From Mytilus californianus (lineage: Eukaryota > Mollusca > Bivalvia > Mytilida > Mytilidae): a stretch of 64,000 nucleotides of DNA. The translations under genes were made by a program, and so were the position numbers. How positions within the stretch are numbered: the stretch's first letter is position 1; the number at the start of each line of letters is the position of its first letter. The notes under the pieces are model-generated. The model was not told the origin of the DNA. It did no database searches and saw nothing but the letters and a program-made list of their open reading frames with translations. Shown here one piece after another: positions 38,501-48,400 of the stretch. The stretch spans positions 113,705,640-113,769,639 of the forward strand of contig NW_026262712.1 of NCBI RefSeq assembly GCF_021869535.1, in the 5' to 3' direction.

Positions 38501-41500
38501 ACCCTAACGATAACTGAATTCTAATGAATATCAAGCAATTTCTTAATACACATTGTGGAAAGAATGTGGAGTGTAGACAAGAAAGGCCTCTTCCGCCCCT
38601 TGAAATGTGATAAGCAAAATGTATTACCAATATGAGTCAAATGTACACCATCTTGGCATTTAAATATGGAATTGGGAGATACATCGGAGTAGAGTATGTA
38701 TTGATTGGAATATCCCCCTTGACGAATGATAAAACTAGCCAGCCATCTGATTATCCTCTTTCTGGTTCTTATCATTGTTTCTGTTTCTGCGGAATAATAT
38801 CATGTTTATTTGGCAAACTTAAGACCACAACAATCTGATATTCAGTAAAAGAACAGAAACTATATTCACAGTATTTTTACTCATCTTATATGTAATAGAC
38901 CTGTCGTAGTGTCAACTCAATCATTTCCGCCTATCTGCCTATGTGTAAAATCAGAGATATTGAAAACCGAATTCCAGTTTTATCTTGTACAAGATGAATG
39001 CCACCTGGTATATTCCGAGCTTGAATAAATTCGTGTTTTACAAAGGTGGAAACCACAATCCCAATGGTTACTGGCGAACCTGCTAATCTTACATAACGGT
39101 TAGTATTACTAAAGTGATTGCAAGTTCTAAACATAAAATTATAAAAAATGCAAATAGTTATACACATTGTTGTATTTGAATATATGAACGAAATGACTTA
39201 GACTTCCATCTACACATTGCCTGAGTTTTAGAATCAGGTCAACCATTTATGGCAGCTCTGTAGCAGTGCCTTTCCTGAAGAAATGAGAACTATGTATTCC
39301 TTGACTTAGTCCGAAAATATTTAGTGACTTTTAGTGACTCCTAAACTGATATCTAGAGAAAGGAGTTCTATCAAACCAAGCATTCTGAGAGTAATGCATT
39401 GCAATACATAGTCACTACAGGTTAATAATTCATTGTACTGGAACAAAATATTAACTTGATCTATAACTTGCCATGGTGGAAGCCATATAACAAATATCAA
39501 GTCAATATATTCAAGCATGACGAAAAAAAAATGTGGAAAACTGATTATTAAGTAAATTTTTATTAAGTCCAGGGACCATAACTCTGCACAAAATCATCAA
39601 ACCGGAACAAAACTCGAAACTTGAGCTGTAACTTGTCATGATAAAACTATATACCAATTATTAAATCAATATCTTCAAGCATGACAAAATAAAATTGAGG
39701 AAAACTGATAATGTCTGTGAATTTATAGAATATTAAGTTCAAGGACCAAAACTCAGCACAGAAATCATCAGACCGGAACAAAATTTGAACTTGATCTGTA
39801 ACTTTTCAAGATGAAACTATATACCAATTATCAAATCAACATCTTCAAGCATAAAAAAACATGAGAAAAACTTATTATTTGAGTGAATTTCTTAGTCGTA
39901 GGACCATAACTTTGCACAAAATCATCAGACTGGAACAAAATTCGATTTTGATCTGTAACGTGTCATGATAAAACTATGTACCAATTATTAAAACAATATC
40001 TTAAAGAATGACGAAAAAATGTGCGGAAAACTGATTATTTAAGTGAATTTTCTAAGCCCAAGAACCATAACTTTGCACAAAATCATCATACTGGAACACA
40101 ATTCGAACTTGATCTGTAACTTGTCATGAATAAACTATATACCAATTATCAAATCAATATCTTCAAGTATGACGAAAAAATGTGCGGAAAACTGATTATT
40201 TAAGTGAATTTTCTTAGTCCAAGGACCATAACTTTGCACAAAATCATCATACTGGAACACAATTCGAACGTTATCTGTAACTTGTCATGATAAAACTATA
40301 TACCAATTATCAAATCAATATCTTCAAGTATGATGAAAAAATGTGCGGAAAACTGATTATTTGAGTGCATTTGACCATAACTCTGCACAAAATCATCAGA
40401 CCGGAACAACATTCATACTTGATCTGTAACTTGTCATGATAAAACAATTCACAAAATATCAAATCAATATCTTTAAGCACGAAAACAAAAATGTGGAAAA
40501 CTGATTTGCCGGATTGACGGATGGACAGACAGACAGACAAACATAGTGAGAACCTTAAGTCCCCTTCAACTCCTCCGGTAGGGGACTTATAACAAAGCAA
40601 TTGACCAGCGACAGGTCTAAACTTTGTATGTTATTTCGTTTAAGTAAAAATAGGATAAACATCTCTAGGCCGCTCATCAATAACATGTGTGGTTCCTTTG
40701 CAGCACTGGTCAGTCTTAGATAAAATTAAATGGAGTTCAATACTATATATATTTGTCTTGATATCTGGCGAGATGGTAATATTATTTGTAATTTAGTTCA
40801 TTTGTTAGAATAATTATTATTATTATTTTTTTTTTTTTTATTTTTTTTTAGTATTAATCATTAGGGTAGAGATCGTTTGCACACTTACGCAAGTTACTTT
40901 AACAAACTTGATCACCAAAAGTTTTAATGTTTGAAAAGATTATCGTCTGCAAATTGTTGACATGAATTTACAATCTCAGAGAGTTAACGGTTTCCTTACA
41001 TTTTATATATATCATCTCTAAGGTCAAGAAAAGTTCAAATCGTAGTCGGCATCGCAGCTTGTAGATACGTTACGTTAGGAATTTATTATCTCAGACTGTA
41101 ACGTATCTAATTAGTAAGATTTTGTATTCGAAAAAGAAACATTGAAATTTGTGTTAAATAATGTGAACAGTTGTACAAGGACTATCAAGTATATATTGTA
41201 AACATTAAACGTAGATAACAGAATATTCGTTTTAGTGACAGCCAAGTCGGTTTAGGATATAATGATATTGCTATAACATAGTCTTCGAATGCCAAGTCCC
41301 AAACCATCGAATTTTATATCGAACTTAATTCCACTGCAATAGTATCTCAGCAACAATATCTTTATATTCAAGTGCAAAATCTTTGTTTGTTATTTTTGTA
41401 TGATTCAAAACTGGTTTTATAACAAGTTTCCCCTGTTCATATGAAACTTTTTGCTGGTCATTATCAATTACAGAGTTGTTAATAAGTAGAGCAAAATCGA

Positions 41501-44500
41501 CATACTCGCCCGTTTGATTTTTTGTTTTTGTTTTAAGTTCTGACTTACATGGAATGTTATATCATAGTCAAGACTAGGGAATAACTAGTTGTTTGCGTGA
41601 GATTTGAAAGATCTTTACCTATTGCATTACCTGGTCGATTTACTACATCAAAAGAACATCCTCCTGAAGTTGAGGGATCGTTAGATGCTGGTACTGAACC
41701 TGGATGAAGTTGTGTTTCCTCTTGTCTTGATGCAGCTTCGAACGTTGCAGTGGCTTTCCACTTTTTGGATGACCTTCTTGTATTCATCTTAGTGACAAAC
41801 AACTATAAGAATATAATTGAACAACCAAAACAGAATATTGCTTTGTACTATAAATAAAGAATTTGTCACTTAGCGACCTTTAAAAGTTCATTGACGCCTA
41901 TAACCAACCAGATTAAACATTCATCTGTCAGGAATGAAATATTTTTGTCTACGTGAAGTGATACCGTTGCACAAATGTCGGTCAGCATCCGATAACAATA
42001 AAATATTCTGGTTTACACGAGCGAGGAGGCTGATTAAACAATCTGTACCGAATGACTAGGCAATAGCAGGATGCTGTTAAAAATAGCGCAAGTGAGGTGA
42101 TATGTGCTGTTTTATATTATAATATCGGTCAAGTAATTAAGCGGACACAGTAGTAATTTAACAGAATACTAGACGATATTTACATCACATGTATTATATA
42201 TGATAAAAAAAAAACAAACAACAAACCAACCCATCTATAATGATGATAATAGAATTTATGATTCAGCATAAATTCGGTTATTAGTGTAAGCTATGTATGT
42301 CATTGGCCGTTCTACTTTTTGTCTAATGTGGGTTATCACTTATCTGATTGATCACGCGCAGTATGACTGCGCATGCAATCTTTTCAATAGCTACATTCGA
42401 CGGAAGCAGACGGATATATTTTGGTGATTTCAAAAACCCACCCACCCACCACTATTTGTTTCAACATTGCATATTATATATGGACAAATTTTTGCTGTGT
42501 CTTGATATATTTTTTCAGAATGTTCCTGCTACAATTAAAGGTGTGAGACGTCAACTAAGCAGTCACTGTATATGGAGCGTATCAGTTTAGTGTCTACTGT
42601 AAACTTGTCTGTAGTCCGTAGTTTGCTGGTACAGCTGTACCATCTCAACGTAATGTGCGTGTTCTGTTTCAAGACTATGTGTTTTAGATATATATAAATT
42701 GAGTAGTCTGTACATTTCATCCGTTGCTTGCATACGCCCGCTTATATGAACATTTAGTACTGTATTAAGTTATGGGCACATTTCGCTGCGTTTACTTTAA
42801 CTATGCGTCATTTTGTCGCATATTTCATTTAGCATCCAAAACATTTGATATTGGGGGTCTCTGTATCCCAGGACCCACCACACAAAAAATTATGAATCTC
42901 TGTATCCCAGGATTCATTTTATTTTATTGGATGCTTCATTTATTGTAAATATTTAGTTATCTAGTTAGTTATCTAGTTATCTTTTTGTAGTGTGCCAATA
43001 TGAAAGGCGACTACGTTCATTTATCTATCTATCTAATTATCTATCTGCTATATATATATATATATATCTTAACTGTTTATCTAGTTATATGGATTTATAA
43101 TTGTGTAGTTTGTAATAAAGCTGTGGCCAAATACTGCCAAACTGTGTTTCTGATCTTTGCGCATCAATAATAATAACGATCTATAATGATAATAATAACA
43201 TCTATACTGATAATAAGACAGCTGACAAATTGTTGATTGTGCATATATAATGATTCTTACAATTATGGTTATGGTGATGCATACATGAAAAGATAAAAAA
43301 TAATTATGTTGAACATGCGTAACTTTCAACTAGCATTAAGCTGTGACCGCCGGAGTGAAATTTTCAGATCGGTGTCAAGCGTTGAAATGAAAAAGAATAA
43401 AACGTGTATATCTCTATGTAACAGTACATAAACAATTTTTAATAGCTCAATTCTTATACATGATAAACACCGATCGCTACCTCCGGATAGTAAAAGTATC
43501 ATAACATGTAAAAATAAGCAAAATAAGCAATAAATTAAAATTAATTTGCTATAAAACACTGATATTCTATTAAATATCCCACAATTATTGCAGGAGACTA
43601 ATTATACCACCAATATTAAAAAAAGTGGTACTAAACCTACACACTGAGGATCCTATATCTTTTTAATCACCAAGATAATTTTCTTTCAATCACCAAATAA
43701 TATTCCGTCTGTTTCTTTCAAATGTCGGAATGAAAAAGATCGCGTGCGCAGTCATATTGCGCATTGACAAACATACATCTGATAGCCTACATTTAATAGA
43801 GGTGAAACGGCTAATAACACAAGTAATCTATGCTTACACTAATAACCGAATTTATGCTGAATCATAAATTCTATTATGTAAGATATAAAAAAAGTGTCCA
43901 GTATTTAAAAAATATCTATCACTTATTTCTTCATTAATATTTCAATAAGGTAAGCGTTTTGTGTACTCTTTCAAATAAAACCCATTAAAGATTATGTTAC
44001 CGACCTTTCAAAACAATTACGCGTTTTAAGAAAAGAGTTGTCTTTCATCAGAACACTTAATCTGACCTCGTAGTACAAGTTGTCGCAGATATCGCAAATT
44101 GGACGTTTGAAACTAACATTCAATAATAACAACAATGTACACCTACGTAGTACATCTATCACACTTATGTATCAGTATTTGTCAGATATTATCTGTGGCC
44201 GCACAACTTTTGCCTTCAGAAACACCGTCCATTGGAATGTAAACTTGTTCGAAATCACCTTCTACTCCGCTTTAAAGAGTTCGTTCTTGCCCCTTCCTCT
44301 GTTTGGCAAAATTATTGACATACAAAAATGAAAATGAAAAATAAAACTAACTTACTTCTAATCTATTAGACTATTTATGTGTTTAGTTAAGTTTTGTTTT
44401 GTTTTCCTCGTCACTTTCAGAAGTTCGTCCCAGCCAACTTTTTAGTCTACTCCTCTGCCATTGTAATATTGACGGACGGACAGAAGCACGGACGGCCTAC

Positions 44501-45277
44501 GAATCAACATAATACGTCCAGACAAAGACTGGCGTATAAAAACCATTCCATCTATCTTATGGATTCATTATTTCTTAACATTTAAAATATAAGGATTTTG
44601 AAATGATAGGTAGAATTAAGTATTTAATTCTAAAAAGTACATGTAAATAAACTCATCATATATACCAGAATTAAAATTTTATACGCAAGATGCGCGTTAC
44701 GTCTACAAAAGACTGATTAGTGACACTTGAATGAAAAATAGTTTTAAAGAAAGACCAAATTAAGCCCGACGTTGAAGAGCATTGCGGACCTGGTTTGTTT
44801 TATGTTATGTTTCCGTTGAAAACTATAGTTTTCTAATAAGTTTATATATATATTATAAAAGTTTAGTTTTACAAACCTCAAATTTTGATTTTAATTCACA
44901 TTTTTAAACCTTTTGCCTTAAGATCCAGTGAGAACAATCAAAATCTTTATATTTTTCCCTAACGACAATTTGAAAGAAACATATGATAAAATACAATGCA
45001 TCTTTTTTTTAAATATTTTGTCAATTGAACAGTATAAATAGGATTGAACTTCATAACAAGATCGGAAAATATGTACGTGAATCACTAAAACTTCTCCATC
45101 CAAAGAATAAGTAAAAATTATGATTTGTTTAGCGAAATATTGCGTGAATATATAAGATATAAGAACTATTTTTAAACCCCTCATTAGTGTATTAAAGCTA
45201 CACTCTTAGGCATTTATTTATATGCGAAAGCAAATTATTTACAGATCTAACATTGTTGGGCTGATGTTTAGACGAGT

Positions 45278-45333
<56 letters not shown>

Positions 45334-45355
45334 TCTAAATTGAAAAACGATATAT

Positions 45356-45412
<57 letters not shown>

Positions 45413-48400
45413 TATATATTGTATTTAGACCCCTCTAACAAGAAATTTGTTTTGCATGCACACGTATAAAAACTGCGGTTTTTATCCAACGCAATCATAG
45501 GTTTGAACGTTGTTTTCAATTTAGACTTGTATATATATATATTTAAACACGCTCATTGATACATTAAAAAAGTTCTATTACATTTTAAATAGATATATGC
45601 AATATTTCGGTAGACAAACTAGCTTCATCAGGCGTGTGCATCTATCCAGGAGACAAAATTGTGGTTTTTATCCAACGCAATCATAGGTTTGAACGTTGTT
45701 TTCAATTTAGACTTGTTTATATATATAATCCAATGCAATCGTAGGTTTGAACGTTGTTTTCAATTTAGACTTGTTTATATATTTTTTCGTTTGGGCTTGT
45801 ATTATATATGCCTTCGGGTTTTTATAATCCGTTCATCCTATTTCGACTCTTCAAAATTCAAGAGTCAATCCTAAATTGAGGTAAATTATATGGCCTTCCA
45901 AATACCGTTTCGATTCCTAACATCACTGAAGAGACATTAATTGTCGAAATCCGGATATGATGTACTAATTTTGGCACCTTTTTTTGCGGTATACCATCTT
46001 TTCCGCAAGTTTATTGTTTTCTGTTTGGTATTAAATTAATAGTTAAGATCCATTTTGTTACATTTGGTGATCCATTTATTTAACAATCGCCAATGGCAGT
46101 CAGCAGGGTTTAAGAACATCCGTTGTTCGACCTGCTTGTTAAAATATACTTTTTCACTTTTTTATACGTGTGCATGCAAAACACGTTTCTTGGTAGAGGG
46201 GTCTAAATACAGCACAAACAACATTTTCCAAAAGACCAAAAAAGGGAAAAAGTATATTTTAACAAAACGCATATACAGAGTGGAATGATTGATACTTCGT
46301 ACAAAACAAAATTGTATTTTACAGAGTTTGTCCCAACACGCACAACGCAAATGAAGGTTATATCGGATAACAATCCGGTGGAGAATAAAGGTATAAACAT
46401 AACATTGCATAATATTTGCTATTTTCAATTAGAGAGGTTTTGTTTCATTGGTTTAAATTGCATATTGGGGTTTTTTTTTTTTCTTTTTTTTTCATTACCC
46501 TTTTTTCTAAAATCTACTTTTAATCAAATACAAAAAAAATCAAATTGTTAATTTACTCTTAAAACAGTTATTGTGACTCAACGCGGGAGCATGGAAATGT
46601 ATGGGAAAATATGGTAAATATCTATCGGAAATATCTATGTATAATTAAGAATGATTGAATTGCTGTCCATCTAAGTTCTTCTTTGATGAGCAAATGAACT
46701 CAAACCTTTTGACGAGACTTTTACGGTATTCTTCGATACATAGCTTTTATTTTGTTCGTTAAACTCCTTTTGCAGACTTTGTACCAAGTCAGAAATATGA
46801 CAGTTGATTTCAATTCATTCGATGTATTTGAACGATTTTGCCATTTGGGAATGGACTTTCCGTTTTGAATTTTCCTTGGAGTTCGGTATTTTTGTAATTT
46901 TACTTTTTATTATATCAAAATTAAATTCATGCAAATGCAATTAGTCATTTAATGATTTTGTACTAAGTTCATATTTGGGAAACTGATGATAAGTTCACAC
47001 GAAAATACAAAAGCGCTTGACAAATATTAACACTTTTACCCTTGTTTATATTTTATTAATTCAGGTGGACTTCATATTTTTTATCTGTCCTTAACAGTAT
47101 TCGCATGTGTAGTGGGGACTCTTTTTGCGGTGTGTTGTGTTCGCTTTTATTTGAAAAGTAAAAGATGTAAGTACCATTGCTTTTTTGTCTGGCAAGTTAT
47201 TTTTTATATGTGATGTATTGATTCAAGATATAATGTATTGATTTATATATTTGTAATTTATTTACTTCTTTTTGTGAACTGTTGTGCCATAGAGTACTCT
47301 AAGATTGACAATCATTCCAATTCTTCGTGTGATTGTAACTAAAAATAGTATTGTTGCGATAGAGTGCTTTGGAATTGACATTCATACACACATATTTCGT
47401 TTTTCAATGAATTTTCGAATCTTTAAATTTTATGAAAAGAGATGTAGAAAATATCAATTGGATAATCAAACTCATAGGTTGAAATCGAACTGACCATGCC
47501 ATGACAAAAACGCCCAAAATTCAAACAGCAGTCTAAAAAATACACCATAGTAAACTAAAGACAGAGCAACACGAATCCCCCTCATTAGAAAATCAGTAAT
47601 CATCAAATTATTAGAACGAATTTTAAAAGCAGTTTGTATTATTGTTGAATCAATTGAGCAGGTGCATTAATTACCTAATTTCTACAAATTTTCTTAAAAT
47701 AAAGTTTACAAATTTCGTGTTTTCGAGGCGCTTTCTCCCCACAAGGAGACGTGGGAATAGAAATATGGTCGCTTATGTCTTTTTCCGACCTGCAGTAAAA
47801 CCCTTGCCAAAGGGGATGTCCGTTTGGCTATTAGGGATGTACAAGTACGCAGTCACGTCCGATCAGAATTGGTACGTCAAATCCGATGCAGAGAGAGTGA
47901 AAGCCTTTGCAACAACTCTTTTGGGGTCCGCACGTGGCCTGTTTCAAGGCAAAATTTCTATCCAATATACCCTCATTTTCCAGTGGCCGTCCAAATTTCC
48001 CTAACCTTTGTTCTGGACGGCCTCTAATACATGACCTACCAATTGTATTTATTGTCAATTTGTTCTCGTCCAGAACATATATGAAATAATTGCCACTGGA
48101 CGTTAAGCAACGCACAATCAATCAATCAATCGAGACACTCTGGATTTATTTCATCAGAAACGCTCAAACTTAAATATTTGAAAGCCGGGGAAGCATAAAA
48201 ACGTAGAAACGTAAGGAGCTACAACACGCTGTAAAATTGTCTATGTTAATATTCAAACATTTTGATGTTGTATTGTTTCTCTACTGCCCCAGACTATGGG
48301 GAGAGTTTAGCGATCACAAACATTCTGAATGTGTCTGTCACAAATCAGGAGTCTGTAATTCAGTGGTTGATTGTTGGTTACTGTCGATCATATTTTGTTT

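Noticed and set aside
41557..41802. First exon of a host gene on the minus strand
   Set aside because: A donor-like CCAG|GTAATG exists, but similarity to retroelement N-termini continues past it in another frame, which favours a decayed element; not fully excluded.
44080..44331. 83-residue plus-strand open frame in intron 4 as an extra exon
   Set aside because: No fitting splice sites in phase were found and the sequence resembles no known domain.
45277..45519. Minus-strand open frame of alternating Tyr and Ile
   Set aside because: Product of the AT microsatellite.
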